NCBI GenBank assembly: GCA_947499145.1
Contig: CANMNB010000005.1
Coordinates: 310,001-374,000 of the forward strand
Origin: an uncultured Arachnia sp.
GTDB lineage: Bacteria > Actinomycetota > Actinomycetes > Propionibacteriales > Propionibacteriaceae
Direction of reading: 5' to 3'
DNA length: 64,000 nt
This document shows, piece after piece, positions 17,393-25,447 of the stretch; position 1 is the stretch's first letter; each line of letters begins with the position of its first letter. The translations under genes were made by a program, and so were the position numbers. A model generated the notes under the pieces. It ran no database searches and was not told where the DNA came from. It saw only the letters and a program-made list of their open reading frames with translations.

Positions 17393-17418
17393 GGTGGGCG
17401 CCCTCAGGGGCGCCCACC
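17393..17418 (+). repeat. Strong intercistronic hairpin after the binding-protein gene
   Basis: GGTGGGCGCC (17393-17402) pairs perfectly with GGCGCCCACC (17409-17418) around a 6-nt loop. There is no U-tract. Hairpins in this position often protect the binding-protein mRNA end and lower expression of the permeases. Confidence 0.6.
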
Positions 17419-17440
17419 CCAGCACCACCAGAGAGTGACC

Positions 17441-18355
17441 ATGTCCGCACCTCCGCGCGCAGCCGTCCCCCGCACACCCGCGCTGAACCTCAAGACCCGC
17501 AACGCCATCCAAGGCTGGACGTTCATCCTGCCCAACTTCCTGGGCTTCGGCCTCCTCACCCTGGTCCCGGTCCTGACCCTCTTCTACTACTCGCTGACCT
17601 CCTGGAACGCCTTCGGCAAGGCCAACTTCGTCGGCCTGGAGAACTTCGCCCGCATGGGAAGGGACTCCAGCTTCTGGACCGCCCTCACCAACACCCTCTA
17701 CTACAGCGTCCTGCACATCCCGCTGACCCTCGTCGTGGCCCTCGGCCTGGCGCTCCTGCTGAACACACAGATCCGTGGCCGGGCGTTTTTCCGGACGGCT
17801 GCGTTCTTTCCCTACATCACCTCCATCGTCGCCATCGCGGTCGTGTGGAACATGCTCTTCAGCCCCGACTTCGGGCCCATCAACCAGGTGCTCCGCTTCC
17901 TCGGCGTCGACAACCCACCCGGCTGGACGGCGTCGGCGGACTGGTCCATGCCGGCAGTCATCATCGTGGGCGTCTGGCGGGACATGGGCTACTACATGAT
18001 CCTGCTGCTGGCTGGGCTGCAGACGATCCCGGGGCAGCTCTACGAAGCAGCCAAGGTGGACGGCGCCGACACCTGGCGACGCTTCTGGAACATCACCATT
18101 CCCGGGCTGCGCCCGACGCTCTTCTTCGTGACCGTCATGCTCACGATCAGCAGCCTGAAGGTCTTCGACCTCATTCTGGTGATGACCAACGGCGGTCCGG
18201 GTCAGTCGACGCTGGTGCTGAGCCAGTTCATCTACCAGCGAGGATTCGTCGAGAACAACTTCGGGTACGCGTCGGCCGCTGCGGTGGTCCTGTTCTTCAT
18301 CTGCATCTCCGTCACGATCTTCCAGTACGTCTGGAACCAGCGGAAGGAAGGCTGA
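17441..18355 (+). CDS. Sugar ABC transporter permease, MalF/UgpA-like
   Basis: A 304-aa permease of the CUT1 group with six membrane segments (first: GWTFILPNFLGFGLLTLVPVLTLFYYSL) and the EAA loop YEAAKVDGADTWRRFWNITIPGLRPTLFF that docks onto the ATPase. It works with the preceding binding protein and the following permease. The ATG at 17441 is preferred to a GTG at 17435; both leave the protein unchanged but for two residues. It shares TGATG with the next gene. Confidence 0.93.
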   Translation: MSAPPRAAVPRTPALNLKTRNAIQGWTFILPNFLGFGLLTLVPVLTLFYYSLTSWNAFGKANFVGLENFARMGRDSSFWTALTNTLYYSVLHIPLTLVVALGLALLLNTQIRGRAFFRTAAFFPYITSIVAIAVVWNMLFSPDFGPINQVLRFLGVDNPPGWTASADWSMPAVIIVGVWRDMGYYMILLLAGLQTIPGQLYEAAKVDGADTWRRFWNITIPGLRPTLFFVTVMLTISSLKVFDLILVMTNGGPGQSTLVLSQFIYQRGFVENNFGYASAAAVVLFFICISVTIFQYVWNQRKEG

Positions 18356-19248
18356 TGTCCACCGACCTCGTGACGACTCCGGATGCCCACCGCGCGATTC
18401 CGGCGACACGGCCCGACCGACGTTCCACGGCTTCTCGTGTGGGGATGGCGGTCGTCTACTCACTGCTCGTCGTCGCGGCGGCGGGCATCCTGCTGCCGTT
18501 CTACTGGATGGTGGTCTCGTCCCTCAAGACCAACAACGAGGTCTTCACGGTGCCGATCAAGTGGTTGCCCAGTGAGGCGCAGTGGCAGAACTACGTCGAG
18601 ATCTGGACCAGGTCGAACATGGTGACCTGGCTGAAGAACACGATGATCCTCTCCGTGGTCGTGACCTTCCTCCAGGTCTTCACCGGCAGCTTCGCCGCCT
18701 ACGGGTTCTCGCGCTCACGGTTCCCCGGCAGGAACCTGCTGTTCCTGCTCTACATCGGCACCATCGCCGTTCCGTGGCAGTCCTACATGATCCCTCAGTT
18801 CGTGTTGTTGTCCGACTTGGGCCTGTCCAACACCCTGTGGTCAATCATCGCCCTGCAGGCCTTCGGCGCCTTCGGCGTCTTCCTGATGAAGCAGTTCTTC
18901 GACACCGTCCCGGAGGAGCTCAGTGAGGCGGCGCGGCTCGACGGGCTGAGCGAGTACGGGATCTACGCGCGCATCATGCTGCCCCTGTCGCTCCCCGCCA
19001 TCGCCAGTCTGACGCTGCTCACCTTCGTGAACACCTGGAACGACTACCTGGGTCCCCTGATCTACCTCAGGGACCCAAGCCTCTGGACGATCCAGATCGG
19101 CCTTCGATCGTTCATCTCGCAGTACAACGCGGAGCATGCGCTGATCATGACCGGCGCCGTGCTCTCGGTCCTGCCCATCATCATCGTTTTCCTCCTCGGA
19201 CAGCGCTACTTCATCGAGGGCCTGGCAAGCACGGGGGTGAAGGGATGA
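18355..19248 (+). CDS. Sugar ABC transporter permease, MalG/UgpE-like
   Basis: A 297-aa second permease of the CUT1 importer, with segments such as AVVYSLLVVAAAGILLPFYWMVVSSLK and the EAA loop SEAARLDGLSEYGIYARIMLPLSLPAIASL. The start codon overlaps the stop of the first permease (TGATG), and the stop overlaps the next gene (ATGA). No ATPase gene accompanies the pair, so a general MsmK-type ATPase from elsewhere is presumably shared, as is common for actinobacterial CUT1 systems. Confidence 0.93.
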   Translation: MSTDLVTTPDAHRAIPATRPDRRSTASRVGMAVVYSLLVVAAAGILLPFYWMVVSSLKTNNEVFTVPIKWLPSEAQWQNYVEIWTRSNMVTWLKNTMILSVVVTFLQVFTGSFAAYGFSRSRFPGRNLLFLLYIGTIAVPWQSYMIPQFVLLSDLGLSNTLWSIIALQAFGAFGVFLMKQFFDTVPEELSEAARLDGLSEYGIYARIMLPLSLPAIASLTLLTFVNTWNDYLGPLIYLRDPSLWTIQIGLRSFISQYNAEHALIMTGAVLSVLPIIIVFLLGQRYFIEGLASTGVKG

Positions 19249-19919
19249 GCACCACGGTGATGGAACACCCGTTCCTCGAGGTGAGCGGCCTCGCGTACCT
19301 GGGCCTGATGACCAACGTGCTGCTGGCCGCGTCATGGGCGCCGCTGGTCCTCCTGTCCCTCACCACGGACCCTGCCGCGTCGTGGCTGCTCCTGGCTGGG
19401 GCGACGGTCCTCGCGGCCCCGGGTGCACTCGGCGCGTTCGCCGTGTTCCGCCACCAGGTGGAGACCGGCGGCCGTGAGGTGGTGCGACCGTTCGTGCAGG
19501 GCTGGAGGGCAGGACTGGGACGCGGCATCGGTGTCGCTGCCGTCGTCGCCAGCATGCTGGTCGTCCTCACTGTCGACATCGCTTGGGCGTGGGGCCGCCC
19601 GGTCGGCGCGGTGGCCATCCCCGTGCTCGTGGTCCTGCTGGGTCTCACGGCCAGCGTCGGCCTGGGCTGGTTGGTGGCGGTCGCGGAGAGGCCGGAGGTC
19701 CCGGTGTGGCGCCTGGCCAGGGCCGTCACCTACCTCATGGTCCGGCGGTGGTACCTCTCTGCCATGTCCCTCGTGGCGCTCGGCCTCCTGGCGGTCTTCG
19801 CCACCCGCGCCCCGGCCCTCGGGCTGGGGGTTGCCGCCAGTCCCCTGCTGTACCTCGTGTGGGCCAATACCCGACGCAGCCTCCACCCGATCCTCGTGAA
19901 CAGGAACCCAACCCCATGA
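19245..19919 (+). CDS. YesL/DUF624 family membrane protein
   Basis: A 224-aa integral membrane protein with four to five hydrophobic segments, for example YLGLMTNVLLAASWAPLVLLSL and AVAIPVLVVLLGLTASVGLGWLVAV. It fits the YesL/DUF624 family, which is repeatedly found inside polysaccharide-use operons next to CUT1 importers but has no settled function. Both ends overlap neighbours by 4 nt (ATGA), so it is part of the same translationally coupled chain. Confidence 0.7.
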   Translation: MSTTVMEHPFLEVSGLAYLGLMTNVLLAASWAPLVLLSLTTDPAASWLLLAGATVLAAPGALGAFAVFRHQVETGGREVVRPFVQGWRAGLGRGIGVAAVVASMLVVLTVDIAWAWGRPVGAVAIPVLVVLLGLTASVGLGWLVAVAERPEVPVWRLARAVTYLMVRRWYLSAMSLVALGLLAVFATRAPALGLGVAASPLLYLVWANTRRSLHPILVNRNPTP

Positions 19920-21118
19920 CAAGCAGCCCAGCCTCCGCGGTGGGGTCCAGCAACGGATCCGTCGACGCCGCCCTGGCCCTCGTCGCCCGGCTCGCGAACC
20001 GGTTCGGCACGCTCTTCCCAGCGGATGTCACCACAGATGGCCACTATCCCCCTCGTCCCGCCCGCCACGGCGAGCCCGAGGGAGGCAACACCGACTGGAC
20101 CACCGGCTTCGTCCCCGGCATGTACTGGGTGGCCTCGGAGCTCAGCGGGAACCAGTCCTTCCTGGATGCCGCCCGGTCCCACGTCCCGGGTTTCGTCCGG
20201 CGCATCGACCAGCGGATCGACGTCGACCACCACGACCTCGGATTCCTCTACACGTTGTCCTGCGCCCCTGCCTGGCGGCACGACGGCGACCGGACGGCGA
20301 GGAGTGCCACCATCGCCGCTGCCGACCACCTGCTCGGCCGGTACCACGAGAAGGCCGGCGTCATCCAGGCCTGGGGCGACCTCACGGATCCCCTCGAGCA
20401 GGGCCGGGCCATCATCGATTCGCTCATGAACATGCCCCTGCTCCACTGGGCGTCGCGTGAGACCGGCGATCCCCGCTATGCGGACGCCGCGCGACGCCAC
20501 GCCCACCAGCTGCGCGCCCAGATGATCCGGCCGGACGACACCACCTTCCACACGTTCGTGTGGGACCCGGCCACCGGGGATCCCATGGCCGGGTCCACCA
20601 ATCAGGGGTTCGCGGATGACTCCGCGTGGGCCCGGGGCCAGGCCTGGGGCATCTACGGCTTCGCCCTCAACGCCCAACTGACCGGTGACGACGAGCTGCT
20701 CGACGCGGCAGTGAGGTGCGCCCGGCTGTTCATCAGCCGACTGCCGGCCGACGGCGTCCCGTACTGGGACCTCGTCTTCGGCGAGGGCAGCGAGGAGGAG
20801 CGCGACAGCTCGGCGGGCTCGATCGCCGTCTGCGGTCTGCTGGAGGTCGCCCGCCTGACCGGTGACCCCGAGTTCGAGTCAGTCGCACGGCACATCCTGG
20901 ACTCCCTGACGCGCAGCTACGCCACGCGGCCGGACTCGGGGCTGGACTGCCTGCTGCAACATGGCGTCTACGACAAGAACCGCGGCAAGGGCGTCGACGA
21001 GGGCAACCTCTGGGGCGACTACTTCTATCTCGAGGCGCTCCTACGGGTCGAAAGACCGGACTGGGTCCCCTACTGGCTGCCGGCGCCGACCACAACCGAT
21101 GGGAGGGTGGAGGCATGA
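19916..21118 (+). CDS. GH88 unsaturated glucuronyl hydrolase
   Basis: A 400-aa cytoplasmic enzyme that removes the 4,5-unsaturated uronic acid left by lyases on oligosaccharides, using hydration of the double bond. Key segments: NTDWTTGFVPGMYW, DHHDLGFLYTLSC with D107, IIDSLMNMPLLHWAS with D168, and DDSAWARGQAWGIYGF. The 61-residue spacing between D107 and D168 equals that of the two catalytic aspartates of the Bacillus enzyme. GH88 favours glucuronate-containing glycans; GH105 is the closest alternative. Coupled by ATGA overlaps to the YesL-like gene and to kduD. Its product flows to KduI. Confidence 0.9.
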   Translation: MTSSPASAVGSSNGSVDAALALVARLANRFGTLFPADVTTDGHYPPRPARHGEPEGGNTDWTTGFVPGMYWVASELSGNQSFLDAARSHVPGFVRRIDQRIDVDHHDLGFLYTLSCAPAWRHDGDRTARSATIAAADHLLGRYHEKAGVIQAWGDLTDPLEQGRAIIDSLMNMPLLHWASRETGDPRYADAARRHAHQLRAQMIRPDDTTFHTFVWDPATGDPMAGSTNQGFADDSAWARGQAWGIYGFALNAQLTGDDELLDAAVRCARLFISRLPADGVPYWDLVFGEGSEEERDSSAGSIAVCGLLEVARLTGDPEFESVARHILDSLTRSYATRPDSGLDCLLQHGVYDKNRGKGVDEGNLWGDYFYLEALLRVERPDWVPYWLPAPTTTDGRVEA

Positions 21119-21882
21119 TCCTGGATTCGTTCTCACTGGAGGGCAGGGTGGCACTCGTCACGGGGGCAACTCGTGGCCTCGGACGCGCGATGGCCGTCGC
21201 GCTGGCGGAAGCGGGCGGCGACGTGGCCCTCCTGGGCAGCTCCGCCCCACCTGAGGAGACCGCCGCGCAGGTCCGCGGACTCGGCCGCCGCGCGCTGCCC
21301 CTCGCAGTGGACCTGCTGCACGCAACCCCCGACGACCTCGCCGGTCTGGTCAACGACGTGGTGACCGGCCTCGGGCGTCTGGACATCCTCGTCAACAACG
21401 CGGGCATCATCAGGCGCACCCCCGCCATCGACTTCTCCGAGCGCGACTGGGACGACGTGGTGCAGGTCAACCAGAAGTCCGTGTTCTTCCTGGCCCAGGC
21501 AGCCGCCCGCCCCATGGTCGCCCAGGGATCGGGACGGATCATCAACGTCGCCTCCCTGCTCAGTCACCAGGGCGGCATCCTCGTTCCCTCCTACACTGCC
21601 TCGAAGAGCGCAGTGGCGGGACTGACACGGGCCATGGCCAACGAGTGGGCGCCGCTCGGCGTCAACGTCAACGCCCTCGTCCCCGGCTACTTCGCCACCG
21701 ACAACACGGCGCAGCTGCGCGCCGACGAAGACCGCAGCCGCTCCATCCTCGAGCGCATCCCCGCCGGACGGTGGGGCAGACCGGAGGACCTGGCCGGGGC
21801 CGTGGTCTTCCTCGCCTCCGACGCCGCAGCCTACGTCCACGGCACACTGCTCGCCGTCGACGGCGGCTGGCTCGCCCGCTGA
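21115..21882 (+). CDS. kduD: 2-deoxy-D-gluconate 3-dehydrogenase / DKII reductase
   Basis: A 255-aa short-chain dehydrogenase that reduces 3-deoxy-D-glycero-2,5-hexodiulosonate to 2-keto-3-deoxygluconate. The nucleotide site is TGATRGLG (16-23), followed by NNAG (about 93-96) and the catalytic YTASK with Y160 and K164. The opening MILDSFSLEGRVALVTGA and the segment NAGIIRRTPAIDFSERDWDDVVQVNQKSVFFLAQA are typical of KduD. It starts inside the GH88 stop and is followed by kduI 29 nt later, which supports the assignment. Confidence 0.92.
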   Translation: MILDSFSLEGRVALVTGATRGLGRAMAVALAEAGGDVALLGSSAPPEETAAQVRGLGRRALPLAVDLLHATPDDLAGLVNDVVTGLGRLDILVNNAGIIRRTPAIDFSERDWDDVVQVNQKSVFFLAQAAARPMVAQGSGRIINVASLLSHQGGILVPSYTASKSAVAGLTRAMANEWAPLGVNVNALVPGYFATDNTAQLRADEDRSRSILERIPAGRWGRPEDLAGAVVFLASDAAAYVHGTLLAVDGGWLAR

Positions 21883-21911
21883 ACCGACACACCCAACCAA
21901 GGAGACACACC

Positions 21912-22727
21912 ATGGACAACCGATACGCCGCCGCACCCGAACATGTGGCCACCATGCGCACCACGGAGCTGCGGGACCGATTCTTGGTCACCGATCTCTT
22001 CACGCCGGGCGAGGTGAGCTTCACGTACAGCCACTACGACCGCGTCATTCTCGCCGGCGCCGTCCCGACCGATGGGCCGTTGGCGATGCCCACGCCCGAG
22101 GCACTCCACACGGAGCACTTCTTCGACCACCGTGAGGCGGGGATCATCAACATCGGCGAGGACGCCGAGGTCCATGTGGATGGGGAGACGTTCCTCGTCC
22201 CCCGCAAGGGGCTCCTGTACGTCAGGCGGGGCACGAGGGAGGTCACCTTCGACTCCCCGGGCCGGTTCTACCTCTACAGCGCCCCGGCGCACACCGCGTA
22301 CCCCACCACCCTCGTCGGCCCGGGGGACGGCAACGTCCTGGAGCTCGGCGACCAGGAGACCTCCAACAGGCGCACGCTGCGGCAGCTCCTCCACAACGGT
22401 GACGTGAAGTCCTGCCAGGTGATGATGGGCGTGACCACCCTCGCCCCCGGCTCGATGTGGAACACGATGCCCGCCCACACCCATGACCGGCGCATGGAGG
22501 CCTACCTCTACTTCGACGTGGAGGACGACGCCCGCGTCATCCACCTGATGGGCGAGCCCAGCGAGACCCGCCACCTCGTCGTCGCGAACGAGCAGGCAGT
22601 GATCTCCCCCAGCTGGTCCATCCACAGCGGGGTCGGCACCAAGGCCTACTCGTTCATCTGGGCGATGGCCGGTGAGAACCAGGAGTTCACGGACATGGAC
22701 CCCGCCCCCGTCACCGAACTCGCCTGA
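21912..22727 (+). CDS. kduI: 4-deoxy-L-threo-5-hexosulose-uronate ketol-isomerase
   Basis: A 271-aa zinc cupin enzyme that isomerises the ring-opened unsaturated uronate (DKI) to DKII. Zinc ligands are visible as H189, H191, E196 (MPAHTHDRRMEAYLY) and H238 (SWSIHSGVG), each exactly 7 positions before the E. coli numbering. AAGGAG lies 8 nt before the ATG at 21912. The longer open frame upstream is a shadow of kduD. Last gene before a small intergenic region with its own promoter and palindrome. Confidence 0.95.
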   Translation: MDNRYAAAPEHVATMRTTELRDRFLVTDLFTPGEVSFTYSHYDRVILAGAVPTDGPLAMPTPEALHTEHFFDHREAGIINIGEDAEVHVDGETFLVPRKGLLYVRRGTREVTFDSPGRFYLYSAPAHTAYPTTLVGPGDGNVLELGDQETSNRRTLRQLLHNGDVKSCQVMMGVTTLAPGSMWNTMPAHTHDRRMEAYLYFDVEDDARVIHLMGEPSETRHLVVANEQAVISPSWSIHSGVGTKAYSFIWAMAGENQEFTDMDPAPVTELA

Positions 22728-22730
22728 GCA

Positions 22731-22748
22731 CGGGAAAGCGATTGCCCG
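22731..22748. promoter_or_regulatory. LacI-type palindrome between kduI and kdgA
   Basis: An 18-bp imperfect palindrome with outer CGGG/CCCG arms and a core of the form AA-n-CG-n-TT; 14 of 18 positions pair. This is the shape of LacI/GalR operators. It sits about 40 bp upstream of the kdgA -10 box. Confidence 0.4.
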
Positions 22749-22786
22749 GATGTCGGGTGGGTGGTTTCGGCAACTCACCCAGGCCC

Positions 22787-22792
22787 TAGAGT
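22787..22792 (+). promoter_or_regulatory. -10 box, leaderless start of kdgA
   Basis: TAGAGT ends 7 nt before the ATG at 22800. This suggests that kdgA and kdgK also have their own promoter inside the operon. Confidence 0.45.
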
Positions 22793-22799
22793 GAGGGTC

Positions 22800-23423
22800 A
22801 TGGCGAACCTTGTGAAGCAGATCACCGCCACCCGGCTGGTCCCGGTGGTGGTCCTCGACGACGCTGCAGACGCGCACGGCCTCGCGGACGCCCTCGTGTC
22901 CGGGGGACTGCCGGTGGCCGAGGTGACGTTCCGGACGGCCGCGGCGAGTGAGGCCATCCGGGAGATCAGCTCCCGCAGGGACATCCTCGTCGGCGCGGGC
23001 ACGGTGCTGAACGTCGAGCAGGTGGACCAGGCCCTCGACGCGGGTGCGCGTTTCGTCGTCTCCCCCGGACTCTCCGAGGCCGTGGTCCGTCGCTGCCAGG
23101 ACGCGGGCGTGCCGGTCTTTCCCGGTGCCGTGACGGCCACCGAGGTGCAGCAGGCCATCGAGCTGGGTCTGGAGGTCGTGAAGTTCTTCCCGGCCGAGAC
23201 GTCCGGCGGCGCCAAGGCCATCAAGGCCCTCTCCGCGCCGTTCGCGGCGATGCGCTTCATCCCCACCGGAGGGATCGGCACCTCGAACCTGGCCGAGTAC
23301 CTCGCCCTGGACTGCGTCGCGGCTGTCGGTGGTTCGTGGATGGTGCCGAGGCAGGCCATCCGGGACCACGACTTCTCCGCGATCGAGAAGCTCACGCGCG
23401 ACGCCGTCGCGATGACCCGCTGA
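22800..23423 (+). CDS. kdgA: 2-keto-3-deoxy-6-phosphogluconate aldolase
   Basis: A 207-aa class I aldolase that splits KDPG into pyruvate and glyceraldehyde-3-phosphate. The Schiff-base lysine is K128 in EVVKFFPAE, and the proton-transfer glutamate is E41 in AEVTFRT; GAGTV and the phosphate loop PTGGI are also present. The start at 22800 gives the family length and follows a -10 box by 7 nt. kdgK follows at 27 nt. It completes the pathway begun by the GH88 enzyme. Confidence 0.93.
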   Translation: MANLVKQITATRLVPVVVLDDAADAHGLADALVSGGLPVAEVTFRTAAASEAIREISSRRDILVGAGTVLNVEQVDQALDAGARFVVSPGLSEAVVRRCQDAGVPVFPGAVTATEVQQAIELGLEVVKFFPAETSGGAKAIKALSAPFAAMRFIPTGGIGTSNLAEYLALDCVAAVGGSWMVPRQAIRDHDFSAIEKLTRDAVAMTR

Positions 23424-23450
23424 CCCGCCGAGTTCGCCAGAGGAGACACC

Positions 23451-24548
23451 ATGCTCGAGCTACGCCCCGCCGACCAGTGCCGCTACGACGCCGTCGCACT
23501 CGGGGAGGTGATGCTGCGGCTCGATCCGGGGCCGGGACGCATCCGCACGGCACGGAGCTTCGACGTCTGGGAGGGCGGCGGTGAGTACAACGTCGTGCGC
23601 GGGCTGCGTCGGTGTTTCGGGCTTCGCACCGCAGTGGTGACCGCTCTCGTCGACAACGCGGTCGGCCGTCTGGCGGAGGACTTCATCCTCACCGGCGGGG
23701 TCGACACCAGCCTCATCCGCTGGGTGCCGTTCGACGGCGTGGGAGCGGCCGCCCGCAACGGGCTGAACTTCACCGAGCGTGGGTTCGGGGTCCGGGGCGC
23801 CGTCGGGGTCTCCGACCGCGGCCACACGGCCGTCAGTCAGTTGAAGCCCGGCGACGTCGACTTCGATGACCTCTTCGGCCGGCAGGGCGTGCGGTGGTTC
23901 CACACGGGCGGGATCTTCGCCGCGCTGTCCGACTCCACCGCCGACGTCGTCCTCGACGCCGTCGCCGCGGCGAAGCGGCACGGGACGATCGTCTCCTACG
24001 ACCTCAACTATCGGCCCAGCCTGTGGAAGAGCATCGGCGGCAAGGAGCGCGCCCAGGAGGTCAACAAGGAGATCGCCAAGGGCATCGACGTCATGATCGG
24101 CAACGAGGAGGACTTCACCGCCAGCCTCGGCTTCGAGATCGAGGGCGCCGACGAGAACCTCACCGACCTTGAGGTCGACCACTTCGCCGACATGATCGCC
24201 CGGGCCGTCGAGACCTACCCGAACTTCCAGGTGGTCGGCACCACGATGCGCGGCGTGAAGTCCGCCACCGTCAACGGCTGGGGGGCCATCGCCTGGTCCC
24301 GCGAGACCGGGGTCGTGCAGGCCACCCACCGTCCGGGGATGGAGATCTTCGATCGGGTCGGCGGCGGCGACTCGTTCGCCTCCGGCCTCGTCTACGGCCT
24401 CATGACCGGCGAGAGCCTCCAGATGGCGGTCGACCTCGGCGCCGCCCACGGCGCCCTGGCGATGACCACCCCCGGAGACACCACCATGGCCACGAGGGAC
24501 GAGGTCTACAAGCTCGCCACCGGCGGAGGCGCCCGCGTCGACCGCTGA
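23451..24548 (+). CDS. kdgK: 2-keto-3-deoxygluconate kinase (PfkB family)
   Basis: A 365-aa PfkB sugar kinase phosphorylating KDG to KDPG with ATP. The N-terminal signature is ALGEVMLRLDPG with GGGEYNVVRGLRR, and the C-terminal active-site loop DRVGGGDSFASGL carries the catalytic base aspartate. It is somewhat longer than typical KdgK (about 310-340 aa). AGGAG lies 5-6 nt before the ATG. It is the last gene of the uronate island. Confidence 0.88.
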   Translation: MLELRPADQCRYDAVALGEVMLRLDPGPGRIRTARSFDVWEGGGEYNVVRGLRRCFGLRTAVVTALVDNAVGRLAEDFILTGGVDTSLIRWVPFDGVGAAARNGLNFTERGFGVRGAVGVSDRGHTAVSQLKPGDVDFDDLFGRQGVRWFHTGGIFAALSDSTADVVLDAVAAAKRHGTIVSYDLNYRPSLWKSIGGKERAQEVNKEIAKGIDVMIGNEEDFTASLGFEIEGADENLTDLEVDHFADMIARAVETYPNFQVVGTTMRGVKSATVNGWGAIAWSRETGVVQATHRPGMEIFDRVGGGDSFASGLVYGLMTGESLQMAVDLGAAHGALAMTTPGDTTMATRDEVYKLATGGGARVDR

Positions 24549-24563
24549 CTCCGGCACTCAGGG

Positions 24564-24569
24564 GATAAT
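24564..24569 (+). promoter_or_regulatory. -10 box, leaderless start of first DUF2510 gene
   Basis: GATAAT ends 7 nt before the ATG at 24577; no ribosome site is present. Confidence 0.5.
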
Positions 24570-24576
24570 CGCTGGC

Positions 24577-25422
24577 ATGGCACAACCCGGCTGGTATCCC
24601 GACCCCGGCGGCTCCGGTCGTCCCCGCTACTGGGACGGCCGAGCCTGGGCTCCGATGCCCGAGGAGCAGCAGTCCGGGCGCGATCCCCGGCGTACCGCGC
24701 TGGTTACCGTCGTGGCCGGGTCGCTGGCCATCATGCTCGTCGTGGCTCTTCTGGTGTGGCAGCCGTGGCGGAGCGCCCCGTGGGTGACGGTGGCCGAGGA
24801 CACGAACTCGGCACGGCCCACGGGCAGACAGTGGGACGAACTCCCTCCCCCGCAGACGCCGCCCTCCGAGATGCCGACGGACGACGCCGGCCGCCCCGTG
24901 GCGTGCCCTCTGGTGGACGAGGGCGACCAACCCCCGGTCGGGGAGTGGTACGTCTCCGGCGGCGTGGCGTACCGCGGGGTTCCCGGGTGGAGTGACGGTG
25001 GCGGCTGGACCATCGACTTCACCTCCGAGCGCTCCGGCCAACTGCAGTCCGTCGCCAGCGGCTGGGTGGCGATCACCGCCATCGGCAAGGTGTCCCGCGA
25101 GGACTTCAGCGACGACCCGCGAGGGGCAGCCACGCAGCTCGTGGACTGCATGTCCACGTCGTACTACTACAGCACCCTCGACACCCGCGAGCGCCTGCAG
25201 GACGAGGCCTTCGCCACCCAGGACGGGGTCCGGGGCTGGATCATCCGTGAGAACTTCTGGAACGTCCCGGACACCGCGGTGAGCGGGGACGAGGTCGTGG
25301 TCGTCGTCCTGGATGCCGGCGACCCGGAGCACCTCGTGCTCTTCCACACCCAGGCTCCCATCGAACAGGAGGACCGCAAGGCCGAGGTGGCTCGCGCACT
25401 GGAATCGCTGCGCCGCTACTGA
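24577..25422 (+). CDS. DUF2510 membrane-anchored protein, copy 1
   Basis: A 281-aa protein. Residues 5-26 (GWYPDPGGSGRPRYWDGRAW) form a DUF2510 domain, a short tryptophan-rich module of actinobacterial membrane proteins. A single membrane segment follows at about 41-61 (ALVTVVAGSLAIMLVVALLVW), and the remaining 220 residues should lie outside the cell. No enzyme motif is visible and the function is unknown. The next gene is a diverged copy with the same architecture. Confidence 0.8.
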   Translation: MAQPGWYPDPGGSGRPRYWDGRAWAPMPEEQQSGRDPRRTALVTVVAGSLAIMLVVALLVWQPWRSAPWVTVAEDTNSARPTGRQWDELPPPQTPPSEMPTDDAGRPVACPLVDEGDQPPVGEWYVSGGVAYRGVPGWSDGGGWTIDFTSERSGQLQSVASGWVAITAIGKVSREDFSDDPRGAATQLVDCMSTSYYYSTLDTRERLQDEAFATQDGVRGWIIRENFWNVPDTAVSGDEVVVVVLDAGDPEHLVLFHTQAPIEQEDRKAEVARALESLRRY

Positions 25423-25434
25423 CCGTCGGGTGCC

Positions 25435-25440
25435 TACACT
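25435..25440 (+). promoter_or_regulatory. -10 box, leaderless start of second DUF2510 gene
   Basis: TACACT ends 7 nt before the GTG at 25448, just after the stop of copy 1, so the second copy probably has its own promoter. Confidence 0.5.
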
Positions 25441-25447
25441 GGCCTGC

